Assembly (NCBI GenBank): GCA_963840095.1
Contig: CAWIXN010000012.1
Span: forward strand, 974,594 to 1,038,593
Length of the DNA stretch: 64,000 bases
DNA from: DATBGO01 sp963840095
GTDB taxonomy: Bacteria; Actinomycetota; Actinomycetes; Streptosporangiales; Streptosporangiaceae
Direction: 5' to 3'
Below are positions 53,283-61,906 of this stretch, in pieces. The notes beneath the pieces were generated by a model. It made no database searches. It was given only the letters and a program-made list of their open reading frames with translations, and was not told the DNA's origin. Position numbers and translations under genes: made by a program. Within the stretch, counting starts at the first letter, position 1. Every line of letters begins with the position of its first letter.

Positions 53283-55143
53283 TCGCGATCACATCCTGGA
53301 TGACGCCAGCCAGTTCGGCGGCGCGGAAGGGGAGCCCGCGGACCCTGTTGTAGGAGATCACATCGATCAGGTAGCGCCCGCGCAACAGCAGCGCGAGCTG
53401 GCCGAGGTTGATCTCCGGGACGAGCACCTTGTCGTAGGAGCGCAGGACGTCACCGAGGTTGGCCGGGAACGGCGACAGGTGCCTGAGGTGCGCCTGGGCC
53501 ACCGCGCCGCCGGCCAGCCGGATCCGGCGAGCCGCCGCCCCGATGGAACCGTAGGTCGAGCCCCAGCCGAGGACCAGCACCCGGGCGCTGCCGTCCGGAT
53601 CGTCCACCTCGAGCGGCGCGATGTCGGCCGCGATCCCGTCGATCTTGGCCTGGCGGAGCCTGACCATCTTGTCGTGGTTATCGGGGTCATAGGAGATCGT
53701 CCCGGCGCCGTCGGCCTTCTCGATCCCGCCGATCCGGTGCTCAAGGCCGGGGGTTCCTGGGATAGCCCAGGGCCGGGCGAGGGTCTGCGGATCCCGCTGG
53801 AACGGCATGAACGGGGGCGCGGCATTGGCGCCCTGGCTTTCGTTTGGAATGGCGAATCTGAACTCATTCCGCAGCTTAGCCAGGCTGTCCACAGTGGGAA
53901 TGCGCCATGGTTCTGAACCGTTCGCCAGATAACCGTCGGACAGGATGATCACCGGTGTGCGGTACTTGACCGCGATCCGGACGGCCTCGATGGCCGTCTC
54001 GAAACAGTCCGAGGGGGTCGACGGCGCCAGGACCGCGACCGGTGATTCCCCGTTCCTGCCATACAAGGCGGTCAGCAGGTCGGCCTGCTCGGTCTTGGTC
54101 GGCATGCCGGTCGACGGGCCGGCCCGCTGGATGTCGCAGACGATCAGCGGCAGCTCCACGGACGCGGCCAGGCCGATCGTCTCGGCCTTGAGGCACATGC
54201 CCGGCCCGGATGTGGTGGTCACGCCGAGGCCGCCGCCGAATGCCGCGCCGAGCGCCGCGCCCACGCCGCTGATCTCGTCCTCCGCCTGGAAGGTGCGGAC
54301 GCCGAACCGCTTGAGCTTGGCCAGCTCGTGCAGGATGTCCGAGGCGGGGGTGATCGGATACGAGCCGAGGAACAGCGGCAGACCGGAGCGCCTGGACGCC
54401 GCAACGAGCCCGTAGGCCAGGGCGGTGTTGCCGGTGATGTTGCGGTAGGTCCCCGGCTGGAGGGTCGCGGGCTTGACTTCGTACTGAACGGAGAAGTCCT
54501 CGGTCGTCTCGCCGTAGTTCCAGCCGGCCTGGAAGGCCGCGATGTTCGCCTGCATGATCTCGGGCTTGGCCGCGAACTTGGAGGTGAGGAACTTCATCGT
54601 TCCCTCGGTCGGCCGGTTATACAGCCAGGAGAGCAGGCCGAGCGCGAACATGTTCTTGGCCCGCTCGGCGTCCTTCCTCGAGATGTCGTAGCCTTCCAGG
54701 GCCTTGATGGTCATCGAGGTGATCTGCAGCGCGTGCAGCTGGTACCCGCTGAGGGAACCGTCCTCCAGCGGGTTCTCGCCGTAGCCGACCTTCGAGAGGT
54801 TCCGCTTGGTGAACTCGTCGGTGTTGGCAATGATGTCCGCGCCGCGCGGCAGGTCGCCGAGATTGGCCTTGAGCGCGGCGGGGTTCATGGCCACCAGGAC
54901 GTCGGGGACATCGCCAGGCGTCAGGATGTCATGGTCGGCGAAATGCAGCTGGAAACTGGAGACACCAGGCATGGTGCCCGCCGGGGCGCGTATCTCGGCC
55001 GGGAAGTTGGGCAGGGTCGACAGGTCGTTGCCGAACGTGGCCGTTTCCTGAGTGAACCTGTCACCGGCCAGCTGCATCCCGTCCCCGGAGTCGCCCGCGA
55101 ACCTGATGATGACGTGGTCGAGTTGGTGGACCTGCTTGGTCAC
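53275..55143 (-). CDS. korA: 2-oxoglutarate:ferredoxin oxidoreductase subunit alpha (KorA)
   Basis: The 622-residue subunit is a gamma-alpha fusion. The N-terminal gamma domain ('IIRFAGDSGDGMQLAGDRF') is followed by the alpha pyrimidine domain ('SYPITPASDILHELAKLKRFGVRTFQAEDEISGVGAALGAAFGGGLGVTTTSGPG') and 'TGMPTKTEQADLLTALYGRNGE', where the Thr-Lys-Thr region contacts 2-oxoacid. The C-terminal domain resembles transketolase C. GTG start with GGAGG upstream. Lead gene of a korAB-crotonase transcript. Confidence 0.95.
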   Translation of the reverse strand: MTKQVHQLDHVIIRFAGDSGDGMQLAGDRFTQETATFGNDLSTLPNFPAEIRAPAGTMPGVSSFQLHFADHDILTPGDVPDVLVAMNPAALKANLGDLPRGADIIANTDEFTKRNLSKVGYGENPLEDGSLSGYQLHALQITSMTIKALEGYDISRKDAERAKNMFALGLLSWLYNRPTEGTMKFLTSKFAAKPEIMQANIAAFQAGWNYGETTEDFSVQYEVKPATLQPGTYRNITGNTALAYGLVAASRRSGLPLFLGSYPITPASDILHELAKLKRFGVRTFQAEDEISGVGAALGAAFGGGLGVTTTSGPGMCLKAETIGLAASVELPLIVCDIQRAGPSTGMPTKTEQADLLTALYGRNGESPVAVLAPSTPSDCFETAIEAVRIAVKYRTPVIILSDGYLANGSEPWRIPTVDSLAKLRNEFRFAIPNESQGANAAPPFMPFQRDPQTLARPWAIPGTPGLEHRIGGIEKADGAGTISYDPDNHDKMVRLRQAKIDGIAADIAPLEVDDPDGSARVLVLGWGSTYGSIGAAARRIRLAGGAVAQAHLRHLSPFPANLGDVLRSYDKVLVPEINLGQLALLLRGRYLIDVISYNRVRGLPFRAAELAGVIQDVIANV

Positions 55144-55668
55144 AGTGGGGGGACCTCCTCCACGCGCCGAGGCCGGGGCAGTGGTTCCACTGGTGAGCGG
55201 TGACGGCGTGCATCTTTGAGCGCCGCCCCGACGCCAAACGTCGGCCGGGGCGTTGAAGTTTGGACTTGAGCCATCTTACTCGCGGCATTGGGTCGAAGGT
55301 CGGTTACGGACGGCCCTTAACTTCTGCGCTGGCCGCCCTGCCCATCCGTAGCCAGGTCACGCGGTTTGCGCGGTGGCTCTGCGTGGTTCCGGGACGCATC
55401 CGTGCTTTAGGTATTTATCTCTGCTAATCATGACGCACTCCGCAGGTGGCGGGTTCACGCTCGGGGCGCGACCGGCCGGACGTTGCGCCAGTTATGGGCG
55501 CTACCGGGCCTTCTCTGGGCGTCTACATATCGCGTGCGCGCTGCTGGTTGGCGGTCCGGCTGCGCGGGCAGAATCTGATTACGCAGAGTGTCAACCTGAT
55601 CGCATTCCGAGGCGTCATACTCGCGTGATCCGCAACCAGATCTCCCGCCTGTGAGGAGGCCGCGGAGT
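55144..55668. other. Divergent intergenic region between korA and the Cys-motif gene
   Basis: This ~525-bp region must contain divergent promoters. Short open frames occur but have no ribosome sites or recognisable sequence. GCCCCGACG...CGTCGGCCGGGGC (about 55223-55251) forms an imperfect hairpin. A less GC-rich patch, TTTAGGTATTTATCTCTGCTAATCATG, near 55407-55433 is a possible promoter zone. Confidence 0.4.
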
Positions 55669-56466
55669 ATGAGCGATCGTGTGCAGGGAGATGCCGCCAG
55701 CCTGGTCACCACCGCGCCCAGGCCGACTGACTCCGATGAGGGACCGGCGTCACCCGGCAGGCCGCAGCCGCTCGTCTCCGAGATGGACGGGGTCTCAGCC
55801 GGGATCCCTGCAGTGCCCAGGCCCTCGTTGCCGAGGACCGCGCCTGGATCTGCGGTGCCCAGGCAGGCGGTGCCCAGGCCGCCGGTGCCCAGGCCGCCGG
55901 TACCCAGGCAGCCGGCGCCCGCGCTGGTCACGTCGCGGTCGGCCGCGGTGGGTCCGCAGCATGTCCGGGCCGTAAAGCAGCCAGCCATCAGCCGGGCTGC
56001 TGTCCGTGACGAGCTGGACGCTGCGTTAGCCGGGGCGCCGCTCAGCGCCAGGGACAAGCAGTTTCTCGGCAAACTGGTCCACTGGGACAAGCGGAACGCC
56101 GCTTCGGTGGCCTCTCTCCTCAGGAGGGCACGACGCGCGGGCCGTAACGAGGCTGCGCTCACGCCGGTTCAGCTGGATATGGTTCTCGCTGCGCTCAAGG
56201 ACGCTGTGGTTCATCGCGTAGCCGGCGTCGACTCGGTCGGCTGCTGGGACTGCGAGAACGTCCGGGGCGGCCGGTGTCCGGAACACTCAAGGGACTTCGA
56301 GCGGGCCCGGGACTATGCCGACCTGGCGGCCCTGCTTTCCGCTCGCGGCGGTCAGGCCCACATCGACGGCGAGCTGTGCTCCACCGACCTGGCTCCGACG
56401 CCTACGCCGATCCAGCCGCCGACCGACATCTCGGGCTACCGGCGCCGGACTCCCATTGTTTCCTGA
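55669..56466 (+). CDS. Unrecognised protein with VPRPP repeats and a Cys/His motif
   Basis: The 265-residue protein has two parts. Residues ~1-110 are disordered and contain tandem 'VPRQ/VPRPP' units encoded by near-identical 15-bp repeats around 55855-55915. Residues ~115-235 look folded: 'AISRAAVRDELDAALAGAPLSARDKQFLGKLVHWDKRNAASVASLLRRARRAGR' then 'GCWDCENVRGGRCPEHSRDFERARDYADLAALL', whose C-x2-C-x6-C-x2-H pattern could bind zinc. ATG 55669 has GAGGAGG upstream. I do not recognise the family; proteins with this CxxC/CPEH tail appear typical of actinomycetes. Confidence 0.72.
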   Translation: MSDRVQGDAASLVTTAPRPTDSDEGPASPGRPQPLVSEMDGVSAGIPAVPRPSLPRTAPGSAVPRQAVPRPPVPRPPVPRQPAPALVTSRSAAVGPQHVRAVKQPAISRAAVRDELDAALAGAPLSARDKQFLGKLVHWDKRNAASVASLLRRARRAGRNEAALTPVQLDMVLAALKDAVVHRVAGVDSVGCWDCENVRGGRCPEHSRDFERARDYADLAALLSARGGQAHIDGELCSTDLAPTPTPIQPPTDISGYRRRTPIVS

Positions 56467-56529
56467 GGCTACGGCTGGCTCCCGCTGGCGACTAGCTGGC
56501 CGGGTATTTAAGCGGCTACCTCGCGGGCG

Positions 56530-57024
56530 CTACCGATAGTTGACAAACTGGAGCGCCAGGTCGAATTCCTTGTCCTTCAGCAGGCTGATGACCTGCTGCA
56601 GTTCGTCCTTCTTCTTGGACGAGACGCGCAGTTCGTCGCCCTGCACCTGAGCCCGGACGCCCTTCGGCCCCTCGTCTCTGATGATCTTCGATATCTTCCT
56701 GGCGTCGTCCTGGGAGATACCTTCCTTCAGGGCCACAGCGAGCCGGTACTCCTTGCCGGATGCCTTCGGCTCGTCCGGGTCCAGTACCTTGAGCGAGACC
56801 GAGCGCTTGACCAGCTTGTCCTTGAAGACGTCGAGCACCGCCCGGGCCCGTTCCTCGCTGTTAGCCGTGATCGCGACGGCGTGATCTCCCGACCAGGCGA
56901 TGGACGCTCCCACGCCGCGGAAATCGAAGCGGGTACCGATCTCCTTGCTAGCCTGGTTGAGCGCGTTGTCGACTTCCTGCCGGTTGATCTTGGATACGAT
57001 GTCGAAAGAGGATTCGGATGCCAC
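56530..57024 (-). CDS. yajQ: YajQ-family nucleotide-binding protein
   Basis: The 164-residue protein matches YajQ end to end: 'SFDIVSKINRQEVDNALNQASKEIGTRFDFRG', 'LKEGISQDDARKISKIIRDEGPKGVRAQVQGDELRVSSKKKDELQQVI' and C-terminal 'DLALQFVNYR'. YajQ has two ferredoxin-like folds and binds nucleotides; c-di-GMP binding is reported for some members. GTG 57024 gives the standard start 'xASESSFDIVSK'. In Streptomyces coelicolor a yajQ gene also lies beside the tRNA-Tyr used by the SLP1 element, so this neighbourhood appears conserved (from memory). Confidence 0.94.
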   Translation of the reverse strand: MASESSFDIVSKINRQEVDNALNQASKEIGTRFDFRGVGASIAWSGDHAVAITANSEERARAVLDVFKDKLVKRSVSLKVLDPDEPKASGKEYRLAVALKEGISQDDARKISKIIRDEGPKGVRAQVQGDELRVSSKKKDELQQVISLLKDKEFDLALQFVNYR

Positions 57025-57098
57025 GGGTCCCAGGTTAGACGCCTCGCCCACGCGCGGGCATGCTGGCACGGGCGTGTCGGCCTGGGAACAGGGCCCGC

Positions 57099-57225
57099 AT
57101 GCTGTCGGCTGGCGTGACTTCCGCTATCCTTCACTTTGCCGTCCAGCGAAGGCGGCGCCAGGCAGGTTGCCCGAGTGGCCAAAGGGAGCGGTCTGTAAAA
57201 CCGTCGGCTCAGCCTACGTTGGTTC
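57099..57225 (+). repeat. 127-bp direct repeat, left copy (tRNA-Tyr locus)
   Basis: This segment is base-for-base identical to 60211-60337. It includes 62 bp upstream of the tRNA gene and the first 65 nt of tRNA-Tyr. The two copies flank the IS21 element exactly. A 127-bp duplication is far longer than the 4-8 bp target repeats normal for IS21. Confidence 0.95.
57161..57225 (+). pseudogene. Truncated tRNA-Tyr (GTA)
   Basis: The first 65 nt of the tRNA-Tyr gene are present, including the GTA anticodon and the long variable arm, but the sequence breaks off in the T-loop where the IS21 left end begins. The 3' acceptor strand is absent, so this copy cannot give a functional tRNA. Confidence 0.95.
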
Positions 57226-57230
57226 TCGGC

Positions 57231-57300
57231 GCTCACGTAATTCCCCAGTTCTGAGGGGTTAGCGTTCACGTAATTCCCCACCTCGCTCACGTAATTCCCC
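57231..57300 (+). repeat. IS21 left-end multiple terminal repeats
   Basis: The motif (G)YTCACGTAATTCCCC occurs at 57231-57246, 57264-57279 and 57285-57300. These are the multiple transposase-binding sites expected at an IS21 end. The third copy runs almost into istA's leader. Confidence 0.9.
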
Positions 57301-57385
57301 ATGGGGATGGCGTGCGTGTCGTGGTGGACCTGGCCATCGAGAAGGAGCAACCTTCCCTCCCGTCTGAGACGAGGGCGGGGGGCCG

Positions 57386-59005
57386 ATGGCAAGGAGGACG
57401 TTCGACGTGATCGACGTCATCGAGATACTCATGCACTGGCATGCGGGCCGGTCGAAGAACGAGATGGCCGGGAGCCTGGGCGCAGACCGCAAGACGCTGC
57501 GCAAGTACATCGCCCCGGCTGAGGCGGCGGGCATCGCCCCGGGCGGGCCGGCGAAGAGCGAGGAGGAATGGGCGGAGCTGGTGCGGGGCTGGTTCCCGCA
57601 GCTGGCTGATACCCGGCTGCGGCAGGTGACCTGGCCGGTGATCGCCGTGCATCACGAGTTCATCACCGCCCAGCTGAAGGCTGGCGTGCGGATGTCGACG
57701 ATTCACCAGCGGCTGCGCGACGAGCATGGCCTGGCCGTCAGCGTGCAGAGCTTCCGCCGGTATGTCGCGGCGAACGTGCCGGAGGAGATCCGCCGTGCGC
57801 AGGTCCGGGTCTGGAACCCGCGCCCGGCTGAGGCCGGGGAGCAGGCGCAGATCGATTACGGGCAGCTGGGCCGCTGGCTGGACCCGCTGACCGGGAAGCT
57901 GCGGACGGTGCAGGCGTTCGTGATGGTGTTGTGCTGCTCGCGGCACATGTTCGTGCGGCCGGTGCTGAAGATGGACCAGCGCGCGTGGACTGAATGCCAT
58001 GTCGCGGCGTTCGCGTTCTTCGGCGGCGTCCCGGCCCGGCTGGTCCCTGACAACCTGAAAACCGGGGTGGACAAACCGGACCTGTATGACCCGAAGATCA
58101 ACCGGTCCTATGCTGAGCTCGCCGCCCATTATGGCTGCTTGATCGACCCCGCGCGGGCGATCAAGCCCCGCGACAAGGCCAGGGTCGAACGGCCGATGCC
58201 GTATGTCCGCGACAGCTTCTGGCGGGGCCGGGAGTTCACCAGCCTGGAGCAGATGCAGGCCGAGGCGGAACGCTGGAGCGCCGAGGTCGCCGGGCGCCGG
58301 GCGTGCCGTCCGCTGGAAGGCGCCAAGCCGGCGGTGGTGTTCGAGGCGGTGGAGAAGGACACGCTCAAGCCGCTGCCGTCCGGGCCGTTCGTGCTGGCCA
58401 CCTGGGCGACAGCGAAGATCGGCCCGGATATCCATGCCCAGGTCGAGCGGGTTCTGTACTCCGTGCCGTGGCAGCACATCGGCAAGACCGCCGACGTGCG
58501 CGTCACTGCCACGATGGTGCAGTTCTTCATCGGCGGGCAGCTGGTCAAGACCCACCCGCGGAAGGTACGCGGCAAGCAGACCGATTTCGGTGACTACCCG
58601 CCGGAGAAGATTGCGTTCCACATGCGCACCCCGGCCTGGTGCCGCAAGCAGGCCGCCGCCATCGGCCCGGCGTGCGAGCAGGTCATCGCGGGGCTGCTGG
58701 CCGATAACGCGCTGTACCGGCTGCGCGCCGCCCAGGGGGTGATCGGCCTGGCCGACCGGCACGACCCCGGCAGGCTGGACGCTGCCTGCGCCAGGGCGAT
58801 CACCGCCGGGGACCCGTCCTACCGGACCGTCAAGGGCATCCTCGCTGCTGGCGCCGAGGCCCAGGCGCTGCCCGCGGCCGCCGGGGACGGCGGCGCGGCG
58901 GCGTTCCTGCGCGGCCCGGCCTCGTTCGCGAACGTCATCCCCATGCCCGGCGCGGTCACCAGCGACGCCGTCCGCCCGGCCAGCACGGCGCAGGCCACCT
59001 CATGA
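57386..59005 (+). CDS. istA: IS21 transposase IstA
   Basis: The 539-residue transposase begins with an HTH region ('HWHAGRSKNEMAGSLGADRKTLRKYI') and has an rve/DDE core: Asp157 in 'EQAQIDYGQ', Asp222 in 'LVPDNLKTGV' and Glu268 in 'ARVERPMPYVRDSFW'. A C-terminal beta domain follows. All catalytic residues are in one uninterrupted frame, so the protein could be active. It overlaps the next gene by four bases (ATGA). The C-terminus is extended by an Ala/Gly-rich tail. Confidence 0.95.
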   Translation: MARRTFDVIDVIEILMHWHAGRSKNEMAGSLGADRKTLRKYIAPAEAAGIAPGGPAKSEEEWAELVRGWFPQLADTRLRQVTWPVIAVHHEFITAQLKAGVRMSTIHQRLRDEHGLAVSVQSFRRYVAANVPEEIRRAQVRVWNPRPAEAGEQAQIDYGQLGRWLDPLTGKLRTVQAFVMVLCCSRHMFVRPVLKMDQRAWTECHVAAFAFFGGVPARLVPDNLKTGVDKPDLYDPKINRSYAELAAHYGCLIDPARAIKPRDKARVERPMPYVRDSFWRGREFTSLEQMQAEAERWSAEVAGRRACRPLEGAKPAVVFEAVEKDTLKPLPSGPFVLATWATAKIGPDIHAQVERVLYSVPWQHIGKTADVRVTATMVQFFIGGQLVKTHPRKVRGKQTDFGDYPPEKIAFHMRTPAWCRKQAAAIGPACEQVIAGLLADNALYRLRAAQGVIGLADRHDPGRLDAACARAITAGDPSYRTVKGILAAGAEAQALPAAAGDGGAAAFLRGPASFANVIPMPGAVTSDAVRPASTAQATS

Positions 59006-59361
59006 CCCCCGCCACCACGAGCGCCGCCGGGCAGGACGGCGCTGGGCTGCTGCCGGCCCGGCCGCTGGCCGCCCAGGCCCACGCGCTGCGCGCCGCCGCC
59101 GCGTTCATCGAGCGCACCGGCCTGAAAGGCCTGTCCGTCACCGCCGACAGCGACGGGATCTACATCAGCGTGCCCCGCTCCGCGGGCAGCCCGGCCACGC
59201 GGACCGGGACGGTCACCTACCTGGCCGTCCTCACCGGCGCACCCTGCCCGCAACGCACCGGCCACCAGGCCTGGGCATGGGTCGCCACCAGCGGGCGCAT
59301 CGCCGGGCACGACGCCCACATCTCCACCACCATCGAACCCGGAGAACAGGAAACCGCATGA
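59002..59361 (+). CDS. Unknown 119-residue protein between istA and istB
   Basis: The gene overlaps istA by four bases and istB by four bases (ATGA at both joints), so it is built into the transposition operon. The product contains 'LAAQAHALRAAAAFIERTGLKGLSVTADSDGIYISVP' and 'GHQAWAWVATSGRIAGHDAHISTTI', with no membrane span or catalytic motif that I recognise; the alpha-then-beta pattern suggests a small folded domain. Ordinary IS21 elements have only istA and istB. A regulatory or accessory role in transposition is possible but unproven. Confidence 0.85.
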   Translation: MTPATTSAAGQDGAGLLPARPLAAQAHALRAAAAFIERTGLKGLSVTADSDGIYISVPRSAGSPATRTGTVTYLAVLTGAPCPQRTGHQAWAWVATSGRIAGHDAHISTTIEPGEQETA

Positions 59362-60140
59362 CCACCGTCACCATCACCGACCGCAGCGCCCTGGCCGCCT
59401 CGCTGCGCGGCCTGAAACTGTCCGGCATGCTGGACACCCTGGAGGCCCGCCTGGCCCAGGCCCACGCCGGGGAACTCGGCCACCTGGACTTCCTGCAGGT
59501 CCTGTGCCAGGACGAGATTTCCCGCCGGGAAACCACCTCCCTGCAACGGCGGCTGCGCCAGGCCCGGTTCGAAGAGCAATCCACCCTGGAAGGCTTCGAG
59601 TTCGGCGCATCCCCGAAACTGCCCGCCGCCCAGATCCGTGACCTCGCCGCCCTGCGCTGGCTCACCGCGGGCGAATCGGTCATTCTCTACGGCCCCGTCG
59701 GCGTGGGCAAAAGCCATATCGCCCAGGCCCTCGCGCACCTGGCCGTCCGCTCCGGAGCCGACGCCCGGTTCATGAAAACCAGCCGGGCCCTGGCCTGCCT
59801 GGCCGGCGGGCACGCCGACCGCACCTGGGACAAACGGCTCCGAGAGCTTGCCCGCCCCGCTGTCTTGGTCCTGGACGACTTCGCCATGCGCGAGCTCACC
59901 GCCACCCAGGCCGACGACCTTTACGAGCTGATCACCGAACGAGCCCGGCGCTCCCTCATCCTGACCAGCAACCGGGCCCCGGCCGACTGGTACCCGCTGT
60001 TCCCCAACCCCGTCGTCGCCGAGTCCCTCCTGGACCGGCTCATCAACACCAGCCACCAGGTCTTCATGAACGGCCCCAGCTACCGGCCCAGCAAACGCCC
60101 CGGGCGTGTCACCCCCACCGGGACCACGAGCGGCAGCTAA
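59358..60140 (+). CDS. istB: IS21 helper ATPase IstB
   Basis: The 260-residue DnaC-like AAA+ ATPase has Walker A 'ILYGPVGVGKSHIAQAL' (~residues 112-119), Walker B 'AVLVLDDFAMREL', and sensor-like 'SLILTSNRAPADWYPLF' with 'VVAESLLDRLINTSHQVFMNGPSYR' at the C-terminus. It remodels target DNA and stimulates IstA. ATG overlaps the preceding gene. The ORF is complete, consistent with a recently active element. Confidence 0.95.
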   Translation: MTTVTITDRSALAASLRGLKLSGMLDTLEARLAQAHAGELGHLDFLQVLCQDEISRRETTSLQRRLRQARFEEQSTLEGFEFGASPKLPAAQIRDLAALRWLTAGESVILYGPVGVGKSHIAQALAHLAVRSGADARFMKTSRALACLAGGHADRTWDKRLRELARPAVLVLDDFAMRELTATQADDLYELITERARRSLILTSNRAPADWYPLFPNPVVAESLLDRLINTSHQVFMNGPSYRPSKRPGRVTPTGTTSGS

Positions 60141-60162
60141 AATCTGAACACGGCCAGGACCT

Positions 60163-60206
60163 GGGGAATTACCTGAGCACAACCCCTGGGGAATTAGGTG
60201 AGCGCC
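60163..60206 (-). repeat. IS21 right-end terminal repeats
   Basis: GGGGAATTACCTGAGC (60163-60178) and GGGGAATTAGGTGAGC with GCC following (60188-60206) are inverted relatives of the left-end motif, giving two binding sites at this end against three on the left. Confidence 0.88.
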
Positions 60207-60210
60207 CACA

Positions 60211-60337
60211 ATGCTGTCGGCTGGCGTGACTTCCGCTATCCTTCACTTTGCCGTCCAGCGAAGGCGGCGCCAGGCAGGTTGCCCGAGTGGCCAAAGGGAG
60301 CGGTCTGTAAAACCGTCGGCTCAGCCTACGTTGGTTC
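60211..60337 (+). repeat. 127-bp direct repeat, right copy
   Basis: Identical to 57099-57225. Here the tRNA continues past the repeat to its natural 3' end, so this copy supplies the intact gene and its upstream region. Confidence 0.95.
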
Positions 60338-60357
60338 GAACCCAACACCTGCCACCA
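60273..60357 (+). tRNA. tRNA-Tyr (GTA), intact
   Basis: The 85-nt gene starts GGCAGGT and ends ACCTGCC-A-CCA with the CCA encoded. Anticodon loop CTGTAAA gives GTA; the long variable arm is that of class II tRNA-Tyr. Acceptor, anticodon and T stems pair. The site is a known AICE target: SLP1 of S. coelicolor uses a tRNA-Tyr. The integrase relic lies directly downstream in opposite orientation. Confidence 0.97.
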
Positions 60358-60372
60358 CCAGCAGAAACAGCC

Positions 60373-60397
60373 CCTGACCTGCAACGATGCGGTCAGG
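60373..60397. repeat. Inverted repeat beside tRNA-Tyr, possible integrase arm site
   Basis: CCTGACC and GGTCAGG form a perfect 7-bp dyad with 11 bases between them, 15 bp past the tRNA. Such repeats next to attachment sites can bind integrase or excisionase, or end the tRNA transcript. Only position supports this. Confidence 0.35.
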
Positions 60398-60487
60398 CGC
60401 TGATCTGTGTCAGGTGCGGCTCTGTGCAGCCCGAAGCATGCGTATGCGGGTGGCTGTGCCGAATACGTGCCGAAGAACGCCGCTGGC

Positions 60488-61906
60488 TCAGTCACTGGAA
60501 TCGCCCGGCCCGCTCCCGGTGCCGCTGTCGTCTGGTCTGGTCGCTTCGAGGATGCGGCGTTTAGCCTCGTCCTGCTTCCCGGAGATGCACTTGGCGTAGA
60601 CCCGTAGCAGCACGTCCACGCTGTGGCCTGCCCATTCGGCGACCTGGGCGGGGGCGACCCCGGCGTTGAGCCATGTCGAGACGGCGGCGTGGCGGAGATC
60701 GTAGGGACGCCGGGCCAGGAGCGAGGCGGCTTCGGGGCCACTGAACGCTGCGCCGCGTGCCTTGTGGAAGACCGCCAGGTACGCGCGGTCAGTAAGTGCG
60801 CCGCCACGCGCACCGATGAACACGCGGCCGCCGTGGCCCGGTGCCGTACTGCTTGAGGTGGGAGCGAAGCAGCGAGACGAGTTCGGGATGGATGGGCACG
60901 GGCGGGTTTCGCCTGGTGCCCGGTGCTTGAGTTCGCGTTGCTCGCGGGGACGGCCGGTGTCGGTCCAGCTGGGATCCGCTGCGCGGCTCGGAGTGGGTGA
61001 GGAGCATCTCTCCCCAGCCTTGCTCGGGGAGGCTGATGAGGTTGTCCAGGCGTAGGTCTGCGGCTTCCTCGGGCCGGAGCGCGGCGTAGTACATGCAGCC
61101 GAAGAAGGCCACCATCCGCTCGCCGCGTGCACCCTGGGACGCCGTCGCGGCCAGGAACCGCCGGGCCTGGTCACTGTTGATGACCGTTCGCGGGTCAACG
61201 GTCTTGAGCGTGCGCGGGCGGGTCCATTTGACGGCCTTGAGCGGGTTGGCGGGCAGTGCGCCGATCTCGATGGCGTACTGCATCGCACTATTGAGCACGG
61301 CACGCTTGCGGTTCGCGGTGTTGGCTGCGGCGGCGGTTCCGTCCTGCTTCTTGCTGATGCGGTCGAGGAGCGCGCGGGCGCGTAGCGCGCCGGTCCCAGC
61401 CTGCATGAGGTCGGCCACGGGGATCGTAGCGGTTTCCAGCCAGCGGATTACGTCGGCAATATCTCGGGCGGCTAGCTTTCCCGCGAAGCCGGTCGCTGAA
61501 TGCCCAGGTCCGCAGAGCCCGGCGAATCTCGTCGCGCGGGTACGGGCTGTCGTCGTCACGCAGCATCGGCTCGGTGGCGTCGGTGAGAGCCTCGCCAATG
61601 GATCGCCGATGGGTCGGCGCGGCGTACGGCCACTTCGCGGCGGCGTAGTCGAGGGTAAGGCGTACCAGCTCATCGACGACTCCTCGCGTTCCAGGAGTGC
61701 GGGCGTCCGGTCGCGATGCTGAACGCCTGCCCTTGCCTGGCCGCCGCTAGCAGGGAGCTGCGGAAGCTGTCGGCTTGCGCGGCGTTGCGGAACGGCTCTT
61801 TCCATTCCTGGCCGCTGACCTTCCACCGCACCCAGTAGGTGGTGACCTTGGTGCCTTTGTAGGCCTCGGTCTTGTAGACGCGGACGCCGTAGCTGGTGTC
61901 GTCCAT
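60488..61906 (-). pseudogene. int: Tyrosine-recombinase integrase with multiple frameshifts
   Basis: Family sequence is spread over three frames. The N-terminus ('DDTSYGVRVYKTEAYKGTK') leads to 'SWYA', then 'LDYAAAKWPYAAPTHRRSI' and 'PRDEIRRALRTWAFSDRLRG', then 'AARDIADVIRWLETATIPV', 'ALRPEEAADLRL' (first catalytic Arg), 'PREQRELKHRAPGETR', 'PVPIHPELVSLLRSHL', and finally 'YDLRHAAVSTWLNAG', 'WAGHSVDVLLRVYAKCI' with the active-site region and Tyr. Breaks fall near 61685, 61475, 60980, 60902 and 60838, at least five. The ATG overlaps the excisionase stop. An intact protein would be ~470 residues. Confidence 0.88.

Larger units (their letters stand above)
57226..60210 (+). mobile_element. IS21-family insertion sequence with an extra gene
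   Basis: The ~2,985-bp element has inverted ends (left GGCGCTCACGTAATTCCCCAG, right CTGGGGAATTAGGTGAGCGCC, one mismatch) and internal copies of the same end motif, as in IS21. It carries istA, an unknown 119-residue gene and istB, joined by 4-bp overlaps. It inserted into tRNA-Tyr at its left side, while its right side abuts a complete second copy of the tRNA locus. No short target duplication is seen. Confidence 0.92.

Noticed and set aside
55373..55654. Open frame in the korA upstream region
   Set aside because: No RBS, odd composition and no recognisable domain; likely chance.
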